From Dichomitus squalens LYAD-421 SS1 (lineage: Eukaryota > Basidiomycota > Agaricomycetes > Polyporales > Polyporaceae): a stretch of 64,000 bases of DNA. Of the stretch, positions 40,996 to 51,411 are shown piece after piece (the first letter of the stretch is position 1; each line of letters starts with the position of its first letter). Both the position numbers and the translations under genes were made by a program. The notes below the pieces were generated by a model, which was not told the origin of the DNA, made no database searches, and saw nothing but the letters and a program-made list of their open reading frames with translations. The stretch lies in NCBI RefSeq assembly GCF_000275845.1, contig NW_006766917.1, positions 207,033 through 271,032 on the forward strand, given 5' to 3'.

Positions 40996-43900
40996 ATGTC
41001 CGTGTCCGGACCAACCATAGCACCTGTGGAGGAGGGCAAGTTGCTCAGTGAATCCCTGAGTACCGTGAAGATTCAAGTCCAACAGATGAAGCGGCATCTG
41101 GTATGTACGCGTCTTATGTACGACTTACTCTGTATCTCATCCTGCATGACGTACTGTAGGAACTCGACCAGCTAATGGACGCGCTCAAGAGCGCGAGCTT
41201 GATGCTGGCCGAGCTTCGCACATCCTCGCTCTCGCCCAAACAATACTATGAGCTTTGTACGTCATTACTCCCTCTTCGCGTTCTTGTCGCAAGCTCACGA
41301 ACTCCATAAGATATGGCTGTCTTCGATGCCCTTCGTCACTTATCCAACTATCTATATGACGCACACGTCCAAAACCGACACCACCTCGCCGATCTCTACG
41401 AACTTGTACAATATGCCGGAAACATTGTCCCCCGTCTGTACCTCATGATCACTGTCGGTTCCGTGTACATGTCTATTCCCGACGCACCCGTGAAGGAGGT
41501 CATGAAGGACATGCTGGAGATGTCTCGCGGAGTGCTGCATCCCATCAGAGGGTTGTTCCTGCGCCATTACCTTAGCGGTCAGACGAGGGATCACCTACCT
41601 ATCGGGGATGATGCTGGGTGCGTACTTTACTCTTCATGCTCGGCTCACTGTACCGACAAGCACTTCGCGTGCAGTCCCAAGGGCAACCTCCAGGACTCTA
41701 TTAACTTCGTGCTCACCAACTTCATCGAGATGAACAAGCTATGGGTACGACTTCAGCACCAAGGCCATTCAAGAGATCGCGAGAAGAGGGAAATGGAGCG
41801 TAAGGAGCTGCGCATCCTCGTCGGCACGAACCTCGTCCGCCTGAGCCAGTTAGAAGGCGTTGACCTCGACATGTATCAGAAGATAATACTTCCTAGCATC
41901 CTGCAGCAAATTGTCGTTTGCAAGGACGTTATTGCGCAAGAGTACCTCATGGAGGTCGTTATCCAAGTACGTCGTCGTCTTGAGGCACCCAATCTGGCGC
42001 ATTGTCCCAACGCGCGTATGCTACCAGGTCTTCATCGACGAGTTCCACCTCTACACCCTCGGTCCCTTCCTCTCCGCCACCGCACAACTACACCCCAAGG
42101 TCAATATCAAGCAGATTGTCATCGCGCTGATCGACCGACTGGCCGCATACGCAGCGCGTGAGGCGGAGAACGAGGATCCCGAAGAGACGAAAAGGCAGGA
42201 GGAGGCCGCGGCCCGTCGTCTGGCCGAGAAGGTCAAGCAAGCGCGAGGCCTGCGACATAACGACGAGGGCGTATCGTCCCCCGTAAGCGAATCGGCACCG
42301 ACGCTTAACAACGAGTGGGGTTCGCCGCCCACGAGCCCTGTAGCCGCCGAAAAGTCTCAAGAGGCGACGTCTCCCGTTGTGAATGGCAACGGTACTGCTG
42401 AAGGTGGTGAGGAGGAGAAGGGGGGGAAGGATGGGAAGGGCAAGGAGAAGGAGAAGTTGGAGCCGGAGCCGGAGCAGGTCAAGAAGTTCAGAGGTGTTCC
42501 GGAGAACGTGAAGCTGTTCGAGGTATTCTGGCATCAAGTGGTAGAGCTTATCAAAGTGAGTGATTTGTCCGTGAGCACCTCATTTAGTTGCTCATGTTAT
42601 GCTCGTATAGGCTCGTCCGGACCTCTCAATACAGGATATAACCGCCCTTTTGGTTTCGCTAACAAACCTGTCACTAAGCTGTTATCCGGATCGACTCGAA
42701 TATGTGGATCAGATTCTCGGATTTGCGGCAGAGAAAATCACGGAGTTCAAAGACAGGTAAGCACATGAATTCTCATCAAAGGCGTTGCTGAAGAGGAAGA
42801 ATCACAGCCCTGACCTGCACCATCCGCAAACGACTGCTAACCTTTCCGCACTGCTCAATGCGCCCATCAACTCCTACCAATCAGTCCTCACCCTCCTCGC
42901 ACTACAGCAGTATACTGCGCTCCTCACACAGCAGCCGTACTCAACACGACGTACACTCGCCCATTCCCTCGTCTCCTCTGTTCTAAAGAACGAGACCGTC
43001 ATTGAGACGCCTGAGGATGTCAATGGCATCCTTGAGCTGTGTCACGTTCTCATCCGTGATCAGCAAGATGCTGCGACTGGTCCCATGCACGCTCAGCAAT
43101 TGGGCGGGAAGGACCCCCGGAGAGGACCCTATTACAACGAGCGGGAGGAACTGGCTGAGGAGCAGGGTTGGGTTGCGCGCATGATCCACCTCTTTCGGTC
43201 AGAAAACCTGGATGTCCAGTTCGAGGTGCGTGAGCTACAGTATTCATCAGGAAACACAACTCATTTCTCGGCAGGTCCTGCAAACGGCAAGGCGACACTT
43301 CGAGACCGGCGGCGACCGAATGCGCTACACTTATCCTGCACTCATCACATCTGCGATCAAGCTGTGCAGAAGATACAAGAACCGCGAGCACCTCGAGGAC
43401 GACTGGCAGTCCAAAGTGTCCACGATCCTCAAGTTCGTCCGCCAACTCAACTCGATTCTCTCCTCCAACGTCGAAGCGCCCACAATCGCGCTTCGTCTTT
43501 TCCTCCTTGCCGCACAGGTCGCCGACGAGTGCGGGTTCGAGAACCTTACGTACGACATGTATGTCGACGCATTCACCGTGTACGAGGATAGCATCTCGGA
43601 GAGCCGCGCACAGCTCCAGGCGATCACCCTCATTATTGGCACGCTACAGGGCGCGCGAGTGTTCAGCGAGGACAACTACGACACGCTAATCACGAAGGCT
43701 GCACTGCACGGTGCGAAGCTACTCAAGAAGCCTCACCAGGCGAGCGCGGTGAATTTGGCGAGTCATCTGTGGTGGCAGGAGGTACCCCCTGAGGAGGAAC
43801 CGGCTGAAGCGGAAAAAGAGGGCGAGAAGCAGAACGGGACGAAGGAAGAGGGAGAGAAGAAGGCGGTGAGTGTTCGTTTTGACAAGCTCGGCTTGGATGA

Positions 43901-44428
43901 TCTTTTGACAGGGCGGGTCATTTTAGTATCCTCTGCAAGATAGCAAGCGCGTCCTGGAGTGCCTCCAGAAGGCGCTTCGGATCGCGAACTCTGCCACTGA
44001 GGAGATCATCACTATTCAGCTGTACTGCGATACGCTCGACCAGTACTTGTACTACCTCGACCGGGGTGCACCAGCGGTGAGCATCGTCCATCTCTCAATG
44101 TTATCTTTCAATGGTACTTATGTCGCCCACTCGACTTCTCCAGGTCACGCCAAAGTTCGTTAACAGCCTTGTCGAGCTCATCACGTCCTCAATCGACAAC
44201 ATCGCGTCACCGGACGTGCACCCCGCCCAGCGCGCCCCGCCTGGGCTGCTCGAAGGCGTGCAGACCCCGGAAATGATCACGCGTCACTTCCGCAACACGC
44301 TCCTGTACATACTGACGAAGAAAGCAGCTGCGGAAGCCCCGGGCGCCACCCCTGGTGCGGCGGAGTCAAGATGGGACGACGTCGACATCGTCGGGGCGCT
44401 GCTCAAGATGGGCATCCCGACTCGGTGA
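40996..44428 (+). CDS. VPS35: Vps35 retromer core subunit
   Basis: Alpha-solenoid core of retromer, which retrieves cargo receptors from endosomes to the Golgi or plasma membrane. Ten exons (40996-41100, 41160-41256, 41311-41617, 41675-41966, 42028-42555, 42611-42756, 42808-43225, 43275-43865, 43927-44076, 44144-44428) give 972 aa. The N-terminal part includes [38 protein letters not shown] and the [14 protein letters not shown] motif (here [17 protein letters not shown]), the Vps26/Rab7-side signature of the family. [19 protein letters not shown] and [13 protein letters not shown] also match, and the C-terminal HEAT repeats include [17 protein letters not shown] [11 protein letters not shown]. 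Charged low-complexity inserts near residues 390-460 and 770-790 are rich in Glu and Lys. They look like fungal loop expansions. Confidence 0.95.
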
Positions 44429-44742
44429 GGGTCGAACGTCTTTGTAGGAGCAGGGCCGCGAATATGTAGTGCTGCGCGAAACGTACCGAACTCAGCGCTA
44501 TGTACTGGGCGGAGGCGAGAGTCGAGGGAAGGGATGGGATGGACTCGGCTGGTTCCTCATGCGATTTATTCACCTTGTTGTCTGTTGTGGTTCCGTAGAT
44601 ACCTTTACGACCTTCATATGTATAATGCATTTGTTACTGCTCTCCTATTCGGGTTCTCTTCATCTGGATAGACTCTGACCTTGCAGACAATCGAGGAAGA
44701 GTAAGGTGTACAACATATATAACAGTGTACAGACGAGACATG
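44429..44742. other. Convergent 3' region, VPS35 and BCP1
   Basis: A stretch of 314 bp between two converging stop codons. It should contain both 3' UTRs. I see no other feature. Confidence 0.5.
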
Positions 44743-45862
44743 CTATGAGGGTTGGGGGTACGCTTCTGCGAGTGTAGCTGCGAGGTCGCGGAGGCGCGTG
44801 GCGGGGACAAGCGCCATCCGGCCTCCTATGTCAAGGCCGAACGAGTCGGCATCCCTTGGTTGGGAATGCGTAAAGGTGTAATCCAGCGTATGCGTGGCGA
44901 ACTGTGTGTACGAGGGATCAGACATATATCTTCGGAGACGTGTAAAGACGTAGCGTACCCTGCGGATATAGTTGTCCTCGGGGTGGAATGGATACACCCC
45001 CGCTGCAGGTGGAGGATTGGATTGTTTCTGTCGTTTCGTTGGCGGGGCGGAGGCTTGGAGCTCTGCCGCTTCTTCGGCTGTGAGGCGGTAGATGCGAGAG
45101 ATGATGAGGAGATGCTTGAAGTCGTACGGCTCGTTCTATACATATCCGTATGAGTGTATCAGTACGCATAGTGCGGACGAAAGATGACAATTTATGGGGA
45201 TCACACGAAGAAATGTAGAGACATACGTCGTCGAGAGCCCATTGGATTTCGTCTGCGAGCATCCGGTACATGTGCGGCATGATTTGCACGGGCATGTTGA
45301 TGAGACGCTCCGAGAAGATGAAACCGACGTGGTCAGAAGACGCCAAGCCAGTCAGCCCTAGTAGCGTTTGAAGCTTGGAGTGGAGGACGGGGTCCGCTGA
45401 CGATTTTTCGAGGATGTACGCGATGAGCGCTTTTATGGATGGCCGGTCCTGCGCCAGAGTCTATGAACCAGCTATTCATAAAGGGGCTATAGGTGCGTGG
45501 GTACATACCTTGTGTACGTTGAGATTCAACACGGTCAAGAACGCATACGGATCGCTCTCCTTCCCATCGCATTTTACGGTTGTGCCGACAAGAGGCTGGG
45601 AAAGGATGAGATCGGCAAGGTCGTGTAGAGGGAGGTCCTGAGCGTCGGCGTTGAAGAGCTGAGTGAGAAGACGCTTGGTTGCTAGATAATCGATGTCCGC
45701 GTTCGGGTCGAAGAACTCGAAGTCGACATCGACGAGACTCTACTGGCGGGCCGAGAGATGAGGTACTTGGGTGCATCTCCGGAGACGGACTAGACATACC
45801 CGTTCCGAATCAGACTCGTTGTCCGAGGATGCCCTTTCTGCTTGCTGCTTTCTCTTTGCCAT
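44743..45862 (-). CDS. BCP1: Bcp1/BCCIP-family protein
   Basis: Conserved eukaryotic BCCIP/Bcp1 protein. In yeast it is needed for nuclear export of Mss4 and acts as a chaperone for ribosomal protein uL14 (Rpl23). Four minus-strand exons (45862-45800, 45739-45509, 45448-45227, 45135-44743) give 302 aa. An acidic Ser-rich N-terminus (SSDNESDSER) precedes SLVDVDFEFFDPNADID, the family signature. LLTQLFNADAQDLPLHDLAD, FIFSERLINMPVQIMPHMY, and EPYDFKHLLIISRIYRLT follow. The C-terminal block YPFHPEDNYIRRV is also typical. Exon joins restore signature strings without shifts. It converges with VPS35, and its 5' side faces the inverted-repeat element. Confidence 0.93.
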
Positions 45863-46067
45863 GATGTTGTCTGTAACGAGGACGGCTGTTGCCTGAATCT
45901 GGAGCGTTGGTGCAAATCGAGCGGAGGAACAGGATGTTTGGGATAAGCGCCTGTGTCTGATCTTCGAATCTTCTTGTCCTGATCAGGCAAAAGCTGAATA
46001 TCGAATAGCCGTCGCTAGCAGCCGCACCTCTCAAGACCCATCAACAAATTCATACTGCCCTCTGAAG

Positions 46068-46114
46068 AGGGCCGCTCAATTCTTGAGGACGCAGGACGCA
46101 GGACGCACTCAGAG
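46068..46114 (+). repeat. Left terminal inverted repeat, 47 bp
   Basis: Begins AGGGCCGCTCAATTCTTGAG and includes a short tandem GGACGCA motif. It pairs with the complement of 46391-46437. Confidence 0.85.
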
Positions 46115-46390
46115 CACAACTGATGGATGTGATGGGCTAGCCGAACCTGCCGCATATGGCAAGGTACCAACCTCATCTCTTGTGCCCGTTGTTTTCCAAG
46201 GGGTCTGTCGTGTCCCAAACCTAACAGAAAAATATGAATCGCGAGTATGTTGAAGACGAAGGCTTTCCGCGTCGATTGACATTATCCTTGAGGCACTTTG
46301 TGAGGGGGGATGAGTGTTATCGTCGCTCGAGGGGTTTCGAAGGCGAGCTCGTCGGCTAGTCTCGCTTAGCCCATCACCTCCATCAATGGC

Positions 46391-46437
46391 CTCTGAACGC
46401 GTCCTGCGTCCTGCGTCCTCAAGAATTGAGCGGCCCT
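46391..46437 (-). repeat. Right terminal inverted repeat, 47 bp
   Basis: Ends CTCAAGAATTGAGCGGCCCT, the exact reverse complement of the left end over its outer 39 bases. Two mismatches follow, then six more matching bases. Confidence 0.85.
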
Positions 46438-46451
46438 AAGACCGATGTTCT

Positions 46452-48726
46452 ATGGACAACAACGCGAACTGCCTGCATCTCTCGTCTTTGGTTTCATCTA
46501 CCCTGCAGTTCCCAGTGCTTCCATGGGAGGTCATTGAGAGTGTCATCGATCTCTGTTCCGGCGACAAGGCCACACTGCGCGCTTTCGCTCTTACCTGCAG
46601 CCAGCTCCATCCTCGTAGTCTCTTCATTCTCTTCACTGATGTCGACATACAGAGCCCGAATCAGCTCATTCATTTCTACGATGCTGTCCAAGCTCAGCCG
46701 CACCTCCGGCCTATCGTGCAATCTCTGTCGTTTCCGTGGGACGATTTCTCTCCATTCCCACTGCTGTCCATTCTCCCCGGTCTCCGTCATGTCACATTCG
46801 ATAGGAATTCTTTGGTCAGAATAGACGATACCCAACTCAGCCACCCCACTCCCCTCTGCGGCAGGCAATTCGCGACTAGCCTTCGGAGCCTAACGGTTCG
46901 CGGGGCGTGGTTCCAAACGCGAACCACCTTCATTCGCCTCCTCTCAGCCTTCCCGAACATCGAAAACCTTACCTGCGAGCGTCTGTCAATCGATGCACAT
47001 GCTCCCCTGGTGTCAGGTAAATTATCTTGTCGACTGCAACTGCAAACGCTGAATGTGAGCATTTTCATGATCGTTCGTGTAATCTGATCGTAACTCTCTG
47101 AGTTTCCTTTCAGATACTTCGATGTGAGGACGAACGCGTTGCAGAGCTCCTGTTTCAGATAGCTCAACTGGAGATCGTTGATCCCCTTGCGATTCCGGAA
47201 CGTTTTCGTTCGTAATTCATTCCGTCTCCTAGTCAATCCACCGTGACATACCTCATTGATTTGGATCAGAATCATTATCTATGTCGCCTCCGCAATCAGG
47301 CGAGAATCGCCAGACTTCCTTAACATGGTGGATACGAGCCGTGACCAGGGACCTCCAACATGCCATCCAAGTCTTACGTGGGACAAAACAAACAGCGATG
47401 AGAGATGTCACTCTGGTCCTCTGGCATTCCAAGGTTTGGAATCTGTACAACGAATGCCGTCGACCTGCCAACCTGGAGCTCTGCGCCACATTGGAGGAGG
47501 TTCTGCTCAGATTTCCCTCCCATCGCGTACTATTGACAGTACTTGGAGGATCAGTTTTGAATGTCCGGAAGACGATCTGCTGGCCGGACGAGATCTGCAG
47601 GTGCTTCCGTCCACTGCGCGAGAAATGGGCATTGACCGCAGACGTCAGATACAGTGAGTCTCATCCACCCGCAGCGATTCTGAGTTGGATGTTGACTTGA
47701 GTAGCTGGTAAACCTGGGCATGACTCGAGGGCTACCGCCCTTGTCGTCTCCTCCGATGGGCGGTGGGTAGCGACAGCGTCCCGGGATTCAACCATTATCC
47801 TTTGGGATGCCCGAGATACAAATATCTCGCAAGAGTGGTTTTCCCATGACCCAGGGGTCTGGTATCTTGCATTCTCACCAGACAGCCGATACCTCGCGTC
47901 CGTAGGTGTAGATGGGAAGGTGATCATCTGGGACATCAGCCGCAGCTCACACCAAGTCACCGTTCTCGAAGGTTACACCACCCCCCTCAGAGGCTGCTCG
48001 TGGTCCGAGAGTGGTGCTTACATCGCAGCTCTAGACAACGATGGCACTATACGACTCTGGGATGGCCGAACATTACAACCACTACCCCTTGACGGCGCCA
48101 ACAAAAGACAGGAAGACATGCTCTTATTCTCTCCTGATGGCCACTGGCTTTTTGCCCACAATCTGGACAGCTCTGGCATTTGGGATGTTGCATCTGGCAC
48201 ATACCTCGCCCTCCAGCGAGGCGGGCCCGATCATCCCTGCAGCGCTGCATTCAGTCGCTCGAGTACACGCGTCGCTGTTGGATACTATCGTGGGAGCATC
48301 CACGTTTGGGATATAGCGGCTAGACGGGAGCCTCTGCTCTTAGAGGCGCATGAATCTTTCGTTCATGATGTGGTGTTTTCCCCCGATGGTCGGCTACTCC
48401 TGTCGGCGTCATGGGACAAGACGATGAAGATATCGGATGCACGCACAGGTGCCGTGGTCCGGTCGCTTGACGGACACAAGGGTCGGGTGCACAAGGCGTG
48501 CTTCTCCCCGTGCGGGAGGTACATCGCCTCTGCATCTGTTGACAAGACGGTGAGGGTGTGGAGGACGGGCGATGGATCGTGTTTGGCGACCCTTTCCGAC
48601 CACGGTGAGGCGGTCTGGGAAGTCGCGTTCACCCCTGATGGGACGATGTTGTGGTCTGCAGCAGACAATGGGACAGTTTGGGGTCGCCGTGTACAGGATA
48701 TCGTTCCAGATGATTTTGAACTGTAG
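46452..48726 (+). CDS. F-box-like/WD40-repeat protein, probable fusion
   Basis: Four exons fit: 46452-47054, 47114-47201, 47270-47653 and 47705-48726, giving 698 aa. The N-terminal part (FPVLPWEVIESVIDLCSGD, then ALTCSQLHPRSL) resembles the F-box-like proteins expanded in agaricomycetes, followed by Leu-rich strands. The last exon holds about seven WD40 repeats, with WD or variant ends such as TIILWDARD, KVIIWDISR, TIRLWDGRT, SIHVWDIAA and KTVRVWRTG. The intron 47654-47704 (GTGAGT to GAGTAG) removes an in-frame TGA and joins the two parts in phase. The second join, at 47201/47270, has a weak GTTTTC donor. If fused, the product would suit an SCF substrate receptor of Cdc4 layout, but I see no defined ligand pocket. 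It could instead be two adjacent genes. Confidence 0.62.
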
Positions 48727-49311
48727 ATATTGTATGCTGATGGTCCTTGCTCCGTTGCGCATCCCATGTCTACATCAGAATGTATGTATGTTGACCGCCA
48801 GTGGAGCCTCGATCTCGCCGCTCGCAGCGCGGCGACCCTGAACACCCCCTCGATGTCATACTAAAGCACTCGAGGACAATCGAGGAGCACAACGTACAGA
48901 GCGTTTTTGCGAACGACTAGGAGGTGCAGGAATTTTCTTGCTATTTGCGCTTCAGCCTACAAGCTGGCCGGCCAGGGCTGCCACTTGTAGGGGTGTCCGA
49001 GGTTTGAACAATGCAGAGGACTACACATGCTGGCGTCAAGGTGGTATCGACAGGTATAACGTTTCAAGTCGAATCAAGCAGTGAGTAACTGGCGGTCCCG
49101 TGTATTGCTGATGATCATTGTCATGTTCTGTAGCTCACGGCGGTACTTGAACCGCGGCCCGTATTCGCCAGCGCTTCTTTCATGACGCAAGTACATACTA
49201 ATAGCGCGGTCACGGTCGCATATAACGCGACTACGGGCTACAGCTTCCTGCGCCGTGTCTTCTTGACAGCCATTATCTGTCTGCCTACACCTGCCCTTCT
49301 GGTCACTTAGA
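48727..49311. other. Intergenic region before epoxide hydrolase gene
   Basis: A spacer of 585 bp. It should hold the F-box/WD40 3' UTR and the epoxide hydrolase promoter. No exon, TATA box or repeat stands out. Confidence 0.45.
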
Positions 49312-50937
49312 ATGGCGACAACAGAGACTCCTTTCCTGCTTTCTGTGCCTGAAGTGGACATCGAACTATTGCGTCAAAAGCTCGAGACAACCCGCTTCCC
49401 TGACGAACTGGAGGATGCAGGCTGGAATTATGGAGTACCACTCGCACACGTCAAACGGCTCGTGGCCCGCTGGAAGGACGAGTTCGATTGGCGCAAATCT
49501 GAAGCCGAGATCAACAAAATTCCGCAATACACCCGCGACATTGACGTAGAAGGATTCGGCACCTTGAATATCCACTACGTACACCAGCGCAGTCGGCTCG
49601 ACAGCGCCATCCCGCTCTTGTTCATCCATGGCTGTGAGTTCTCGCATATTGCATAGTCTATAGCTCAGCTTCCGGCGCGCTGACGAATTAGTGTCTAGGG
49701 CCTGGGCACTTTTTGGAGGTCAGAAGGATACTCCCGTTGTTGACATCCGACACTCCGGATCAGCCCAGTTTCCACGTCGTCGCCCTAAGTCTTCCTGGTT
49801 TCGGGTTCTCTGAGGCCCCGACGAAGCAAGGGTTTGCTGCGCGCCAGTATGCTGAGGTACGAGCATGTTCGCATGAAGTAGTCTGTCTGTTGCCCTCACA
49901 CACAGTCGCCTCGTCCAGGTGGCAAACAAGCTCATGATCAGCCTCGGTTACAACGAATACGGTACGCCTGAGCTCCCGCCCATAGCTCCTGCTATACTCA
50001 GTACGTTGCACATCCAGTTGTCCAAGGAGGAGATTGGGGCCATTACGTCAGTCGCGCACATACGATTACAATGTGAAACTTATCTTAACCTCTCAAGATC
50101 GCTGGCTACTTAGCTACCTTCTACGCCCACACTCACGTCAAAGACTGGCTCTCTAACTACACAAAGTACCGTGTCCGTTCCATGCATTCCTACGGCTTCA
50201 ACTCATGGTCTCTGTAATCAGCGCACAGCCGCCTTCTTTTGGGACGTTCCCTTGGCTCTACCTCACGCACCTGATTACTCCATACACCGCGCGAGAGAAG
50301 CGAGGTCTACAACTTACTGCAGGTTTCAGACAGCAGGGCAGCGGCTACTCTCACGAACAGGCTACGCGGCCACAGACCATTGGCTACTCCCTTGCTGACT
50401 CGCCTGTTGGTCTCCTGGCGTGGATTTACGAGAAACTAGTTACGTGGACCGACGCTTACCCTTGGGAGGATGATGAAGGTGTGTCTCGACGGTCATAGCT
50501 CTGTCGAAGGGCACTTAAATAGTTTCGCACAAGTCCTCGAATGGGTATCTATTTATTGGTTCTCCCGTGCCGGGCCTGCGGCCTCCGTCAGAATATACAA
50601 GGAGATGACTGACGGCTTCAGACGGCCGGCCGTGGTGGGCGTTCAGTGGACGTCTATTCCTTTCGGGTATTCGGCCTTCCCGAAGGAGCTGAACCAGGTC
50701 CCGAGAAAGTTAGATCACATATTTAGGTCGGCTTGCTGATCTGAAAAGCAAAAGCTGATGTTCTGTGGCAGGTGGCTTCAAACCCTGGGCAATCTGGTGT
50801 TCGAGTCGGTCCACTCGCATGGAGGGCACTTTGCGGCGCACGAGGAGCCCGAGGAGCTTGTGAGGGATATCAGGAACATGTTTGGGAAGGGAAGGCCTGC
50901 GGCTGGAGTAGTTCCAGGAAAGAACGGTTATGCGTGA
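49312..50937 (+). CDS. Microsomal-type epoxide hydrolase
   Basis: Alpha/beta-hydrolase that opens epoxides to diols, used in detoxification or secondary metabolism. Eight exons (49312-49633, 49699-49856, 49919-49961, 50018-50046, 50098-50165, 50222-50478, 50534-50708, 50772-50937) give 405 aa. The N-terminal EHN domain includes [20 protein letters not shown]. The oxyanion motif HGWPG spans intron 1, and the nucleophile Asp lies in [10 protein letters not shown], which is split by introns. The cap contains [23 protein letters not shown] with probable proton-donor Tyr residues. The catalytic His is in [15 protein letters not shown]. There is no obvious N-terminal membrane anchor, unlike mammalian EPHX1. 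All catalytic motifs are intact only with these splices. Confidence 0.9.
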
Positions 50938-51411
50938 ATGCTTGTAGCGGGTTACGCACATTACGCAGCGTGTTCGGAACATCCATTTTGTGCTACATAG
51001 ATTGAAAGGCTATGGCTTCTGCGCTTGCCACGCTGACCGCAAAGACCATTGATGCAATGAGTAACAGAACATAATATATGGCGTGGACTTGCTACCGTAC
51101 ATGAACTTGAGGACCTCGACGTCATCGCAAGGCTGTAGATCACAAGCGCGGGCAGTTGCCACGAGGCGTGCTTACAACTGCGGTAGAGCTTGCAGCTGTC
51201 GTGCTCTATGCACAGTATCGTCGGAAAGGTGTACCATTGACGGAGCGGGTTGTCATCGTTGCTTAGCAAGCTACATACTCATGTGGGGTATATCGGTGCG
51301 GTTATTGAGATAGGTGTGGATCAAGGTGGGAATAGGAGGCGGGAGCGTTTGGGACCAGGCTTGCCGGGAGAACATCACTCGCCTTCCCCATCGACGTCGT
51401 GGTCGCCCGCC
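50938..51411. other. Intergenic region before FAD oxidoreductase gene
   Basis: A same-strand spacer of 474 bp between two oxidative-metabolism genes. I see no supported exon or repeat. Confidence 0.45.

Larger units (their letters stand above)
46068..46437. mobile_element. Non-autonomous inverted-repeat element (MITE-like)
   Basis: The left end (46068-46114) and right end (46391-46437) are inverted copies of a 47-bp sequence with about two mismatches. Each contains the string GACGCAGGACGCAGGACGC or its near complement. Imperfect inverted similarity continues inward for roughly 30 more bases (GATGGATGTGATGGGCTA against the complement of TAGCCCATCACCTCCATC). The whole unit is 370 bp and has no open frame of note. 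The trinucleotide AAG flanks both ends and might be a target duplication, though three bases prove nothing. This structure fits a miniature inverted-repeat transposable element. It could alternatively be a local inverted duplication. The right end lies 14 bp before the ATG at 46452. Confidence 0.6.
45863..46451. other. Intergenic region holding inverted-repeat element
   Basis: This divergent interval between BCP1 and the F-box/WD40 gene is mostly occupied by the 370-bp element at 46068-46437. The BCP1 promoter must lie between about 45863 and 46067. Confidence 0.6.

Noticed and set aside
47281..47700. Independent 139-codon gene before the WD40 region
   Set aside because: Its terminal TGA lies inside a good GT-AG intron that joins it in phase to the WD40 frame, so I treat it as an exon of the fusion gene.
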